A program made the position numbers and the translations under genes. Of a stretch of DNA of 64,000 nt, positions 8,894 to 17,137 are shown piece by piece. Each line of letters starts with the position of its first letter. Position 1 is the first letter of the stretch. This DNA is from Arcobacter cloacae (GTDB lineage: Bacteria > Campylobacterota > Campylobacteria > Campylobacterales > Arcobacteraceae), in the NCBI RefSeq assembly GCF_013201935.1, contig NZ_CP053833.1, positions 2,294,001-2,358,000 on the forward strand, in the 5' to 3' direction. The notes beneath the pieces are model-generated. The model ran no database searches, was not told the origin of the DNA, and saw nothing but the letters and a program-made list of their open reading frames with translations.

Positions 8894-10960
8894 TCAAACT
8901 AGATGTTCAGGTTCATGAAACAAATAACCTTGAGAAAAATCAATTCCCAAAGATTCAACAACATCTTGAACCTCTTGGCAATGTACAAATTCAGCAACAG
9001 TCTTAATTCCTAAAACTTTAGCAAAATTTACAATAGTTAAAACTGTTAATCTTATATTTTCATTTATATGGATATTCTTAATCAAAGAACCATCTATTTT
9101 TAAAAAATCCACATTTAATTTTATAATATATTCAAAATTTGAATATCCAGTTCCAAAGTCATCTATTGCAACTCTACAACCAAGAGATTTTGCTTTTCTT
9201 ATAAAATCACCAACCTCTTCAAATTTTTCTATTCCTTCTGATTCTACAATTTCTAAAATAACCCTATTAGCTACTTTTGTTTCCATTAATTTTGAAAATA
9301 AAAAATTTATAGTTTTCTCATTTTTTATATCTTCTATCATTAGATTTATTGAAAAGACACTATCATTATCTTTAAAATATTCACAAGATTTTTCAATAAC
9401 TTTTTTTGTCATCATAGGATATAATCTTGCTTTTTTTGCATGTTCTAAAAACACAAAAGGAGATAGGATTTTTCCATTTGAAAGTTTCATTCTCATTAGT
9501 GTTTCATATTTTAAATTTTTTGTTTTATTATCAATAATCTTTTGCCCATAAATTAAGATATTATCATCTTTTAATGATTGTTTTATATCTTTAGTTAATT
9601 CAACATTACTTTTCAAATCTTTATAAATAGGCATATTTTCATCAAATATTCCAATATCTATATTTATTTTTTTTGCCCAATAAAGTGCAATTTCTGCATG
9701 AGTCAATATTTTTTCATTGTAATCAGCAATTCCAATTGTAAATGAAATATCAAAATTATCCTCATCTATTAAAAAACTCTCCCTATCACATAAAGTGTTA
9801 AGATTTATACAAGTTTTATGCAACTCAGTTAATTTAAAATTTCCAAATGCTAAAAATGCAAATATATCTCCAGAAATTCTATAAATATTAAGATTTGTAC
9901 TTTTAAATGTTAATAATCTCTTTGCAAAACTTTTTAATATTTTGTCTCCTATTTCTATACCATAAGAGTTATTTATATCTTTAAATCTATCTATATTTAT
10001 CAAAGCAAGTTTTGGTGAAACTAAATTTTTCAAATCATTTAAAAGTCTTTGTCTATTGGGTAAAGCTGTTAATTCATCAGTAAATTGTTCATATATTAAC
10101 TCATCTTTTTCAAATAATGCACTAATATCATTTCTTATTGCAATATACTCAACAATATTATTATTCTTATCCAATATAGGAATTATTGTTGAATCAACAT
10201 AATAGGCTTGACCACTCTTTTTTTTATTTTTTATTATCCCTTTAAATGTCTTTTTTTGATTTATTGTATTCCATAATTGAGTAAAAAAATCTTTTTTTGT
10301 ATCAGGATGCCTTATTATATTGTGATTTCTTCCTATTAATTCCTCTTTTGTATATCCTGAGATTTCACAAAACTTATCATTTACATAAGTAATAACTCCA
10401 TTTAAATCAGCTTTTGAAACAATTGAACTCTCATCTAAAGCTTTTTTATACTCTTCAAGTAATAATAAAGAATCATATAAATTCTTACTCTCATCACTTG
10501 TTGTCAAAATCGTTTGATTTATTTTATTAATAAAATTATCTTTTTGTTCTAACTGCATTTTTTGTTTTAAAACTTCATCTTTTAAAGTTTTAATAGTCTC
10601 TATGTCTTTAAGTGTTGCTTGAATCATATCTTTATTATTAATAGATATTTTTTTCAAACTTACTTCTATTAAAAAAGTTTTATTATCAAGTCTTTTAGAT
10701 AACCATTCAAAAGTACACTCTCCCTCTTTATAACACTTTTGAATATAGTAATTTGATTTATCAATAGAAAGAGTTCCATCTGGTTGGTATTTTGGGGATA
10801 TTTGAGAAGGGTGTAATAAAATAAGTTCATCTAGGGAGTTCATATTAAATAACTCCAAAGCTTTATAATTTGCATCGATAAAATATGATTCTTCCATCAA
10901 AAAAACTGGCTGTGAAATATTATTAAATACTTCTTTATAATAATCAATATTTTTATCCAT
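8894..10960 (-). CDS. PAS-PAS-GGDEF-EAL protein, probable c-di-GMP phosphodiesterase
   Basis: 688 residues, no membrane segment. There are two PAS domains, about 1-120 and 175-285; the second ends in NDISALFEKDEL like a PAC motif. A coiled coil links them. The GGDEF domain (about 300-420) is degenerate: the signature reads SGDIF, so cyclase activity is unlikely. The EAL domain (about 440-688) keeps YETLMRM, NLMIED, EIVESEG, the DDFGTGYSNF loop, DFLKIDG, AEFVH and QGYLF, so c-di-GMP hydrolysis is likely. The PAS domains would sense a cytoplasmic or redox ligand. It stands as a single gene with hairpins at both ends. Confidence 0.88.
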   Translation of the reverse strand: MDKNIDYYKEVFNNISQPVFLMEESYFIDANYKALELFNMNSLDELILLHPSQISPKYQPDGTLSIDKSNYYIQKCYKEGECTFEWLSKRLDNKTFLIEVSLKKISINNKDMIQATLKDIETIKTLKDEVLKQKMQLEQKDNFINKINQTILTTSDESKNLYDSLLLLEEYKKALDESSIVSKADLNGVITYVNDKFCEISGYTKEELIGRNHNIIRHPDTKKDFFTQLWNTINQKKTFKGIIKNKKKSGQAYYVDSTIIPILDKNNNIVEYIAIRNDISALFEKDELIYEQFTDELTALPNRQRLLNDLKNLVSPKLALINIDRFKDINNSYGIEIGDKILKSFAKRLLTFKSTNLNIYRISGDIFAFLAFGNFKLTELHKTCINLNTLCDRESFLIDEDNFDISFTIGIADYNEKILTHAEIALYWAKKINIDIGIFDENMPIYKDLKSNVELTKDIKQSLKDDNILIYGQKIIDNKTKNLKYETLMRMKLSNGKILSPFVFLEHAKKARLYPMMTKKVIEKSCEYFKDNDSVFSINLMIEDIKNEKTINFLFSKLMETKVANRVILEIVESEGIEKFEEVGDFIRKAKSLGCRVAIDDFGTGYSNFEYIIKLNVDFLKIDGSLIKNIHINENIRLTVLTIVNFAKVLGIKTVAEFVHCQEVQDVVESLGIDFSQGYLFHEPEHLV

Positions 10961-11032
10961 ACAAATTCCAAATTCTTAAATTATTTAAACATTGTACTAT
11001 ATATTTATTACTATTTATATAATCAATGCTTC

Positions 11033-11054
11033 AAACTAGAGATAACTCTAGTTT
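11033..11054 (-). terminator. Hairpin on the ridA stop codon
   Basis: AAACTAGAG (11033-11041) and CTCTAGTTT (11046-11054), perfect 9 bp, loop ATAA. The minus-strand TAG stop of ridA lies in the stem. It has only a short T tract. Confidence 0.5.
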
Positions 11055-11431
11055 TTAAACGCAATAGTATCAACCTCAACTAAAACATTTTTTGGTAAAG
11101 TTTTAACTGCAACTGTACTTCTAGCAGGAGCTGTTTCACCTTTGAAATATTGTGCATAAACTTCATTAAAAGCCACAAAATTATCCATATCTGATAAATA
11201 ACAAGTTGTTTTTAAAACATTTTCAAAAGAACTTCCTGCTTCTTCTAAAACAGCTTTTAAATTTTCCATAACTTGTTTAGTTTGTTCTTGAACTCCACCT
11301 TCAACTATTTCCATTGTAGTTGGATCAAGAGCTATTTGTCCTGATGTGAAAATTAATTTATCAAATGCTGTTGCTTGATTATATGGTCCTATTGCACTTG
11401 GAGCTTTTTGTGTTGAAATTATTGTTTTCAT
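11048..11431 (-). CDS. ridA: RidA family 2-iminobutanoate/2-iminopropanoate deaminase
   Basis: 127 residues, the full YjgF/RidA length. Signature stretches are APSAIGPYNQA at the N-terminus, TSGQIALDP, and PARSTVAVKTLPKNVLVEVD near the C-terminus, with the Arg needed for iminoacid binding (PARS). It hydrolyses reactive enamine/imine products of threonine dehydratase and other PLP enzymes to 2-oxoacids, protecting PLP enzymes such as the IlvA and aminotransferase encoded in this window. AAGGA precedes ATG 11431. Confidence 0.95.
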   Translation of the reverse strand: MKTIISTQKAPSAIGPYNQATAFDKLIFTSGQIALDPTTMEIVEGGVQEQTKQVMENLKAVLEEAGSSFENVLKTTCYLSDMDNFVAFNEVYAQYFKGETAPARSTVAVKTLPKNVLVEVDTIAFKN

Positions 11432-11470
11432 TTTATATCCTTAATTGTTAGCTTTATTAAATTTTTTGTA

Positions 11471-12256
11471 TTATACAAGTTTCTTACTTTCTCTTGGGAA
11501 AAACAACTCAAAATCTTTTTTAATATGACTTAAAACTTCTTGATTTACTTTTATAAATCCTTTATATTCAAGTGCAGCTAAAACAATAGCTTTTGAATAA
11601 TCTAAAACATCAATATCAACTAAATACTCATTTACATCAACCCATTTAGCATCTGTTATCTCTTGTGTATCTTGAATATTTATTTCATAAGTTTTAGGAG
11701 TTGCTGTACATAAAATATATAAATTTGATTTATGAAATTGATGGGGATAAAAATGTCCTAACGAAATAATAGATTCAAATTCTACTTCTATTCCAGTTTC
11801 TTCTAAAACTTCCCTTTCAAGTGCTGTTGAAATCATTTCACAATTATCAATATGACCTCCTGGAAGTTTATATCCAATATGAAAATGTTTCTCTTTTATA
11901 ACTAAAAGTTCATTGTTTTCATTTATTACAACAGCACCCACTCCCAAAGTATGATTCGCAGCTGTAGGAATTATGGCATCTTCTTTTAGTCTTTTAACAA
12001 CTAATATATAATTTTCATCACAAGAATGAAAAATAAATCCTCTATTTACAGCTATTGGTATAAAATCAGATTTTTTTATATCTATATAAATCCAAATTAA
12101 ATTTCTTCTACTTTCTACACTTTTTATTAAAATATCAAGACTTACTTCAAACTCTTCTTTTGTATTTGGTAGATATTTTTCGTCAATTGTTATACCATTA
12201 TATGGATCTAAAACTGTTGTAAAACAACCTATATTTTCTAAACTTGTATTATTCAT
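11471..12256 (-). CDS. Nudix hydrolase with NUDT6-like N-terminal domain
   Basis: 261 residues. The Nudix box is complete: G-HIDNC-E, seven residues, then REVLEETGI, fitting GX5EX7REUXEEXGU, so a Mg-dependent pyrophosphohydrolase of nucleoside-diphosphate compounds is expected. The first half is not the usual short Nudix N-terminus. It reads RRNLIWIYIDIKKSDFIPIA followed by an RGFIFHSCDENY stretch, resembling the pre-Nudix domain of NUDT6-like proteins, a GNAT-like module. The product lies eight bases downstream of the AraC/GyrI regulator and is probably cotranscribed with it. The substrate is unknown. Confidence 0.85.
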   Translation of the reverse strand: MNNTSLENIGCFTTVLDPYNGITIDEKYLPNTKEEFEVSLDILIKSVESRRNLIWIYIDIKKSDFIPIAVNRGFIFHSCDENYILVVKRLKEDAIIPTAANHTLGVGAVVINENNELLVIKEKHFHIGYKLPGGHIDNCEMISTALEREVLEETGIEVEFESIISLGHFYPHQFHKSNLYILCTATPKTYEINIQDTQEITDAKWVDVNEYLVDIDVLDYSKAIVLAALEYKGFIKVNQEVLSHIKKDFELFFPRESKKLV

Positions 12257-12264
12257 CTTTTTTC

Positions 12265-13143
12265 CTAAACATATTTTATTGGTAAATAAAAATCTAAAAT
12301 AAACTCATCTTCTTCAACTAAAAAATGATTCTTATGATACATAGTATATGAAGGATTAGTTGTAGTTTCATAGCCACTTTGTATTAACCAAGTGTGATAA
12401 ACCCATTGAATAAGTTTTATGACATCTCCATATTTTCCACTTAAAGAGAATTTTGCATAAATTCCTTTTGGAATTATCAAAGTAGGAAGTGATAAATCTT
12501 TTAATTGTTCTTCTTCCTTTTCTAAAACTACTATTGCAATATATTGACACTCTTCAAGTGGAGTAATAATTGGATTATCATGATGTAATGCCATTTGTTT
12601 GTACTCTTTTATATCATTTGTATAAATCCAAGTTTGAAGTTTTTGCCAACTTTTTTTAATAGTTCTATCATAACCTTTGTGTCTTATGTAATAAGCTTTT
12701 ATTTCTGGCATTTTAACTATACTTGGTTCAATTTTAGAAAAATCTATTGTTTCATTGTTTGTAGAGATTTTTTCAACTATTTTATTTGAATACTCTTTAT
12801 AACCTCCATTTTTCCACTCTTTTGGAGTCATCAAAAATCTCTCTTTAAATGCACGTAAAAAAGAGGTTTGAGAACTATATCCTGTCATTTTTGATATATC
12901 TGTAATAGTTGAATATTTATTTGTTATTAATAAATTTGCAGCTTTTTCAAGTCTAATTGCTTTTATACTCTCATAAATATTTTTTCCAAACTCTTCTTTA
13001 AAAATTCTATGAAGATGAAATTTACTAATATTTAATTGTAAACTCAACTCATCTATATTTATATTTGTATCAATATATTTATAAATATAGTTCATTACAT
13101 CATTTGCAATTTTTGCTCGTTTTTCATAAGTTGATTTTTTCAT
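12265..13143 (-). CDS. AraC-family regulator with GyrI-like effector domain
   Basis: 292 residues. The N-terminal 110 residues hold the two AraC helix-turn-helix motifs (INIDELSLQLNISKFHLHRI and TDISKMTGYSSQTSFLRAFK). The C-terminal half resembles the GyrI/Rob small-molecule binding fold (IVKMPEIKAYYIRHKG, WVYHTWLIQSGYE, PSYTMYH, EFILDFYLPI). Such fusions sense hydrophobic or cationic compounds and activate detoxification genes. The likely target is its own operon with the Nudix gene, and perhaps the divergent aminotransferase gene across the 123-bp spacer. Confidence 0.88.
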   Translation of the reverse strand: MKKSTYEKRAKIANDVMNYIYKYIDTNINIDELSLQLNISKFHLHRIFKEEFGKNIYESIKAIRLEKAANLLITNKYSTITDISKMTGYSSQTSFLRAFKERFLMTPKEWKNGGYKEYSNKIVEKISTNNETIDFSKIEPSIVKMPEIKAYYIRHKGYDRTIKKSWQKLQTWIYTNDIKEYKQMALHHDNPIITPLEECQYIAIVVLEKEEEQLKDLSLPTLIIPKGIYAKFSLSGKYGDVIKLIQWVYHTWLIQSGYETTTNPSYTMYHKNHFLVEEDEFILDFYLPIKYV

Positions 13144-13266
13144 AATTTTATTATAACAATAAATGTATATAAAAATAGCAAAAATAGATAATATTTAAAG
13201 CATTTTATGTAAAGAATAAAAAAATATTTTGATGTAAACTTTCACAAATTTAAAAAAAGGATAAAA

Positions 13267-14373
13267 ATGAAAAGATCATTTATTCGAGAAATCCTTGAGG
13301 CAATTGACGAAGAGACTATCTCTTTTGCAGGAGGACTTCCAAGTGAAAATCTATTTCCATGTGAAGATATAAAAACTGCAACTTTAAAAGCTATGGAAAA
13401 TCCAAAAATATACCAATACGGGATTAGTAATGGTATAAATGAATTAAGAACACAAATAGCACAGCGTTATACAAATGAAGGATTTCCTACAACAAAAGAT
13501 AATATTTTAATAACAACAGGAAGCCAACAAGCTATGTATATTTTGGCAAAATATTTTGAAGGTAAAAATATAACTATTGAAGAACCTTCATATTTAGGAG
13601 CTATGAATATATTTAGATTAAATCACTTAAATATGCAAGGAGTAAAACTTGAAAATGATGGAGTTAATATAGAAGCTTTTGAAAAAAGTTTCAAAGATAC
13701 AAAATTAACTTATATAATTCCAGATTTTCAAAATCCAAGTGCAACAACTTATAGTGATGAAAAAAGAGAAGAAATAGCAAAAATCATAAAAAAATATGAT
13801 GGAATTTTAATAGAAGATTCACCTTATGGTGAACTATTTTTTGATAAAAAGAATGTTTCTATTAGTTCTAAACTTCCTAAAAACTCTTTTCATTTGGGAA
13901 GTTTTTCAAAAACTTTAGTTCCAAGTCTTAGAATTGGTTGGATTAGAGCTGATGAAGATTTATTAAAATCATTGATGATAATAAAAGAAAGTATTGATTT
14001 ACACTCTTGTGGAATTTCTCAATATATTTTGACTGAATATTTAAAAGATGAACAAAAATATGAAAAACATCTTCAAGAAATAAGAGATGATTATTCTAAA
14101 AAAGCTAACTTTTTTTCAGAGCAATTAAATCTAATTATGCCTGAGTTTAAACATGAAAAACCAAGAGGTGGAATGTTTTTATATGGAACTTTTGAAAATG
14201 AAATTGATACTTTTGCACTTGTTCATGAGAGTTTAAAGAAAAAAGTTGTTTATGTTCCAGGAAATCAATTTTATATAGATAAAGTTCCAAATGCAGAAAT
14301 TAGATTTAACTATACCCATTCTACTTTTGAACAAATAGAAAAAGGTATAAAGCTAATAAAAAGTTGTTTATAA
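13267..14373 (+). CDS. PLP-dependent aminotransferase, class I/II (2-aminoadipate/LysN-like)
   Basis: 368 residues, fold type I. The PLP lysine is in GSFSKTLVPSLRIGWI. PDFQNPSATT holds the Asn/Asp-Tyr region, LITTGSQQAMYIL the phosphate-binding turn, and RFNYTHS the C-terminal Arg for the carboxylate. The closest pattern is the LysN/KAT/MocR-like aminotransferase group, though no DNA-binding domain is present. It moves the amino group of an aromatic, branched or dicarboxylic amino acid to 2-oxoglutarate; the substrate is not readable. Divergent from the AraC-type regulator. Confidence 0.85.
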   Translation: MKRSFIREILEAIDEETISFAGGLPSENLFPCEDIKTATLKAMENPKIYQYGISNGINELRTQIAQRYTNEGFPTTKDNILITTGSQQAMYILAKYFEGKNITIEEPSYLGAMNIFRLNHLNMQGVKLENDGVNIEAFEKSFKDTKLTYIIPDFQNPSATTYSDEKREEIAKIIKKYDGILIEDSPYGELFFDKKNVSISSKLPKNSFHLGSFSKTLVPSLRIGWIRADEDLLKSLMIIKESIDLHSCGISQYILTEYLKDEQKYEKHLQEIRDDYSKKANFFSEQLNLIMPEFKHEKPRGGMFLYGTFENEIDTFALVHESLKKKVVYVPGNQFYIDKVPNAEIRFNYTHSTFEQIEKGIKLIKSCL

Positions 14374-14374
14374 C

Positions 14375-14980
14375 TTATAAAACTTTTGCTTTTTTTAGCC
14401 TTTTGTAATACCAAAAAGCTAAAAAAGCAAGGGCGATTAAAATAGCTACAATTATATATCGTAAATACTCTTTTATTAAACCTTCATTATCTCCTAAATA
14501 ATAACCCAATACCGTTAAAATAACAACCCATATCCCAGCACCCAAACTTGTATATAAACAAAATATAAACAAATTCATTCTGGCAAGTCCTGCTGGAAAA
14601 GAGATATATTGTCTAACAGCAGGTATTAATCTTCCCGAAAAAGTAGAGATATGACCATGATTTTTAAAAAACTCTTCCATTTTTACAATAGTTTGTTCTT
14701 TTATAAAAAAATATCTTCCATATTTAATTAAAAATTTTCTTCCAAACTTCACTGCTAAATAGTAATTAAATAAAGCACCTGCAAGTGAACCTAATATTCC
14801 AAAAAGAATCACTAGATACATATTCATTTCACCCTTATAAACCAAATAACCAGCTGGAATCATAACAACTTCAGAAGGGAAAGGGAAAAAAGAGCTTTCT
14901 AAAAACATCATAATAAAAATACCTGCATAACCTAAAGTTCCTACAGTTTGGACAATAAAATCAATTATAGTTGAAAGCAA
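14375..14980 (-). CDS. DedA family inner-membrane protein
   Basis: 201 residues with the DedA/SNARE-associated signature. [20 protein letters not shown] is the conserved re-entrant loop with acidic and Pro residues. [21 protein letters not shown]-type sequence carries the key arginines (split here as [10 protein letters not shown] and SFPAGLARM). Four to five hydrophobic segments are visible. Members flip or transport undecaprenyl phosphate and phospholipids and support envelope integrity. It is last in the trmD-rplS-nucleosidase direction and starts 10 bases after the nucleosidase-like gene. Confidence 0.92.
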   Translation of the reverse strand: MLSTIIDFIVQTVGTLGYAGIFIMMFLESSFFPFPSEVVMIPAGYLVYKGEMNMYLVILFGILGSLAGALFNYYLAVKFGRKFLIKYGRYFFIKEQTIVKMEEFFKNHGHISTFSGRLIPAVRQYISFPAGLARMNLFIFCLYTSLGAGIWVVILTVLGYYLGDNEGLIKEYLRYIIVAILIALAFLAFWYYKRLKKAKVL

Positions 14981-14990
14981 AGGTTATCCT

Positions 14991-15509
14991 TTAGATTAAG
15001 TTTTTCCATTTTGAAATAGAGTTATTTATTAGTTCAAATATTTTTTCATTTGTTAGTTCTGTTTCATCAAAATAGTCAGAAACAATTTTTAAAATATAAA
15101 AATCTTTTATATTTTCTTTACATATTAAAGAAAAAAACTTAGCTTGTTTATCAACTAATAAAGTATCAAGATTTTCATCTGTTTCAAGGGGTTTTTCTAC
15201 AGTTGTGACATTAGCAAAATTTAATCCGCCAATAAATCTGTTTGTACAAAAAAGTGTTCCTAATGCAATTGAACCATCACTACAAGAAGCAATACTTAAA
15301 TCAAATGCTTTAGAAATTGAATAGTTTTTAAAAATATAATCTAATGAGTTAACTATTGAATCTTTACTTATACCAGATATAATAAGTAAAATATCATCGT
15401 TTGAATATATTTTATTTTCAAATGAAGTTTCAAGTTTTTTCAAACCAAAAAAATCAATGATAGGAGTAGCTTCAGCTAAAGAAGTTGTATGAATTAAAAT
15501 TTTTGACAT
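14991..15509 (-). CDS. Nucleoside phosphorylase/nucleosidase superfamily-like protein
   Basis: 172 residues, short for the PNP/MTA-SAH nucleosidase superfamily (usually 200-250). Resemblance: N-terminal ILIHTTSLAEATPI, ILLIISGISKDSI (the conserved Gly turn), SIASCSDGSIALGTLFCTNRF (the sugar/base region) and LKIVSDYFDET near the C-terminus, where the catalytic Asp of MTA/SAH nucleosidase-type enzymes sits. It may cleave a purine nucleoside such as methylthioadenosine or a futalosine-type compound, or it may be a divergent homologue. It starts shortly after the rplS terminator. Confidence 0.6.
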   Translation of the reverse strand: MSKILIHTTSLAEATPIIDFFGLKKLETSFENKIYSNDDILLIISGISKDSIVNSLDYIFKNYSISKAFDLSIASCSDGSIALGTLFCTNRFIGGLNFANVTTVEKPLETDENLDTLLVDKQAKFFSLICKENIKDFYILKIVSDYFDETELTNEKIFELINNSISKWKNLI

Positions 15510-15516
15510 AGAATCA

Positions 15517-15540
15517 AAATTAAGGCAAAAGCCTTAATTT
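15517..15540 (-). terminator. rplS terminator
   Basis: AAATTAAGGC (15517-15526) and GCCTTAATTT (15531-15540), perfect 10 bp with an AAAA loop, right after the rplS stop. On the minus strand the right arm ends in TTT. Confidence 0.65.
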
Positions 15541-15541
15541 A

Positions 15542-15898
15542 CTATTTTTTTAATTCTTTAATTCTTGCAGCTTTACCTTTTAATCCTCTTAAGAAGTGAA
15601 GTTTAGCTCTTCTTACTCTTCCTTTTCTTACTACTTCAAATGATTTTAAAGATTCAGAATATAATGGAAAAATTCTTTCAACACCAACAGAGTTTGCACC
15701 AATTTTTCTAATTGTAAAAGTAGAATCTACACCATTACCACTTCTTCCAATAACAATACCTTCGAAAGTTTGAATTCTTTTTTTCTCACCCTCTTTAATT
15801 TCAACACCAAGTTTTAATGTATCTCCTGCTTTGAACTGAGGAATTTGTTTTTCTGCAATTTGCGCTGCTTCAAAGCTCGCAATGTATCTATTTTTCAT
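15542..15898 (-). CDS. rplS: 50S ribosomal protein L19
   Basis: 118 residues from ATG 15898. L19 signatures: [56 protein letters not shown] and [20 protein letters not shown]. It sits at the 30S-50S interface. I chose the inner ATG because AAGGGA lies six bases upstream and L19 proteins start MKNRY-like. A start at 15949 would add 17 residues made from the leader hairpin. It follows trmD as in most bacteria, with a GC-rich hairpin in the gap. Confidence 0.96.
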   Translation of the reverse strand: MKNRYIASFEAAQIAEKQIPQFKAGDTLKLGVEIKEGEKKRIQTFEGIVIGRSGNGVDSTFTIRKIGANSVGVERIFPLYSESLKSFEVVRKGRVRRAKLHFLRGLKGKAARIKELKK

Positions 15899-15920
15899 TG
15901 TATTTCCCTTTGGTGAAAGT

Positions 15921-15943
15921 GCCCGCATTTGCAACTTGCGGGG
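15921..15943 (-). promoter_or_regulatory. GC-rich hairpin in the trmD-rplS gap (candidate L19 leader)
   Basis: On the minus strand CCCGCA (15942-15937) pairs with TGCGGG (15927-15922), loop AGTTGCAAA. It stands out in a very AT-rich genome, has no T run, and lies 23 bases before the rplS start. It may be an L19 autoregulatory leader or a processing site. Confidence 0.45.
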
Positions 15944-15953
15944 TATCACACTT

Positions 15954-16643
15954 TTATTTAAATTTTTTGTTCGTAACTAAACCTGGTCTAAAGTATTTTG
16001 TTTTGCAAATAGACAGATTCTTTTTTAGGTCGGCAATTTTATTATGATTTCCCTTTAAAAATTCTTTAACAACACTTAAATTTTGGAAATTTTCAGGTTT
16101 TGTAAAAGATGGTGCTTCAAGCAGATTATTTTCATAACTTTCCACATCTAAAGAATCAGCATTTCCAAGTACATTTTCAACATTTCTTGCAATCGCATCA
16201 GCCATTACTAAAGATGGTAATTCCCCACCTGTTAATATAAATTCTCCAATACTAAACACTTCATTTGCATACTTTTCTATTACTCTTTCGTCAATTCCTT
16301 CATATCTACCACTTACAAATACAATATTTTTTTTCTTTGCTAATCTTTTTGCGTCATTTTGTTTAAATGGTTTAGCAGCAGCTAGCGGGAATATAATATA
16401 AGCATCTTCATTTTTCTTTTTAATTTCATCTAAACAATCAAATAAAGGTTGACAAAATAGAAGCATTCCAGCTCCACCACCTACCATTTGATCATCAACT
16501 TTTTTATGTTTGTTAGTTGTAAAATCTCTTGGATTATAAAATTCATAAGATATAAAGTTTGCTTCAATTGCTCTTTTTAAAATGGAATCATAAAAATATG
16601 GTTCTATTAAATTTGGGAAAAGTGTTACAAATGTAAATTTCAA
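15954..16643 (-). CDS. trmD: tRNA (guanine-N1-)-methyltransferase TrmD
   Basis: 229 residues. Knotted SPOUT methyltransferase that makes m1G37 in tRNAs, preventing frameshifts. Visible motifs: [66 protein letters not shown] and [23 protein letters not shown], the last forming the SAM-binding knot. The usual upstream partners rpsP and rimM are not adjacent here: a divergent promoter region and a plus-strand gene are found instead. rplS follows. Confidence 0.96.
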   Translation of the reverse strand: MKFTFVTLFPNLIEPYFYDSILKRAIEANFISYEFYNPRDFTTNKHKKVDDQMVGGGAGMLLFCQPLFDCLDEIKKKNEDAYIIFPLAAAKPFKQNDAKRLAKKKNIVFVSGRYEGIDERVIEKYANEVFSIGEFILTGGELPSLVMADAIARNVENVLGNADSLDVESYENNLLEAPSFTKPENFQNLSVVKEFLKGNHNKIADLKKNLSICKTKYFRPGLVTNKKFK

Positions 16644-16748
16644 AATAAAATCTAGCCTTTTTTAGTTGAAATGTTAACATAATTATTTTTATTTGTAATT
16701 AAGGATTAATCATTTACACTTCGAACTTATTTATTTTAAAGGTTTTAA

Positions 16749-17093
16749 TTGAAGTTATTAAATGGTTTTGGAAAAAAATACTTTACTCTTTGTTCAATCC
16801 AAGCACACTCTGTTGCTATTACATTACATAGTGTAATTACATCTAGTAAAAATCATTTAACTACAAAATTAAAAATCTCTTCGAATGAAGAGGAAGAAGA
16901 ATCCCCTCCAAATCTTCAGGAAAATTTATTATCTTGTTTTATTCAAAATAAAAAACCTTGTCATTGTGATTGTGTCTTCAAAAGAAGAACAGCATTAGCT
17001 GTTGCTTTATTTAAGTTTATTCCAAGATGTCCTTATTATACAACCTACTTCGCATTTAGAAGAACAGGCGTTCATCCACCTATTTTTAATTAA
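16749..17093 (+). CDS. Cysteine-rich small protein of unknown function upstream of metE
   Basis: 114 residues from TTG 16749, with AAAGG six bases before the start. Not recognised. It has a mid-section acidic run (SSNEEEEESPPN), a Cys/His cluster KPCHCDCVFKRR near residue 70, a further Cys in FIPRCPYY, and an ending RRTGVHPPIF. No signal peptide or clear membrane span is seen. Codon choice resembles neighbouring genes, and no stop interrupts the frame for 345 bp. The CxCxC cluster could bind zinc or copper. It precedes metE by 44 bases in the same direction, so cotranscription is plausible. Confidence 0.55.
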   Translation: MKLLNGFGKKYFTLCSIQAHSVAITLHSVITSSKNHLTTKLKISSNEEEEESPPNLQENLLSCFIQNKKPCHCDCVFKRRTALAVALFKFIPRCPYYTTYFAFRRTGVHPPIFN

Positions 17094-17137
17094 TCTTTCA
17101 AACAAAAATCAAAACAAAAATATTAAGAGGATTAAGA

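Noticed and set aside
15899-15949. 17-residue extension of L19
   Set aside because: Encoded by the leader hairpin; family members begin at the inner ATG.
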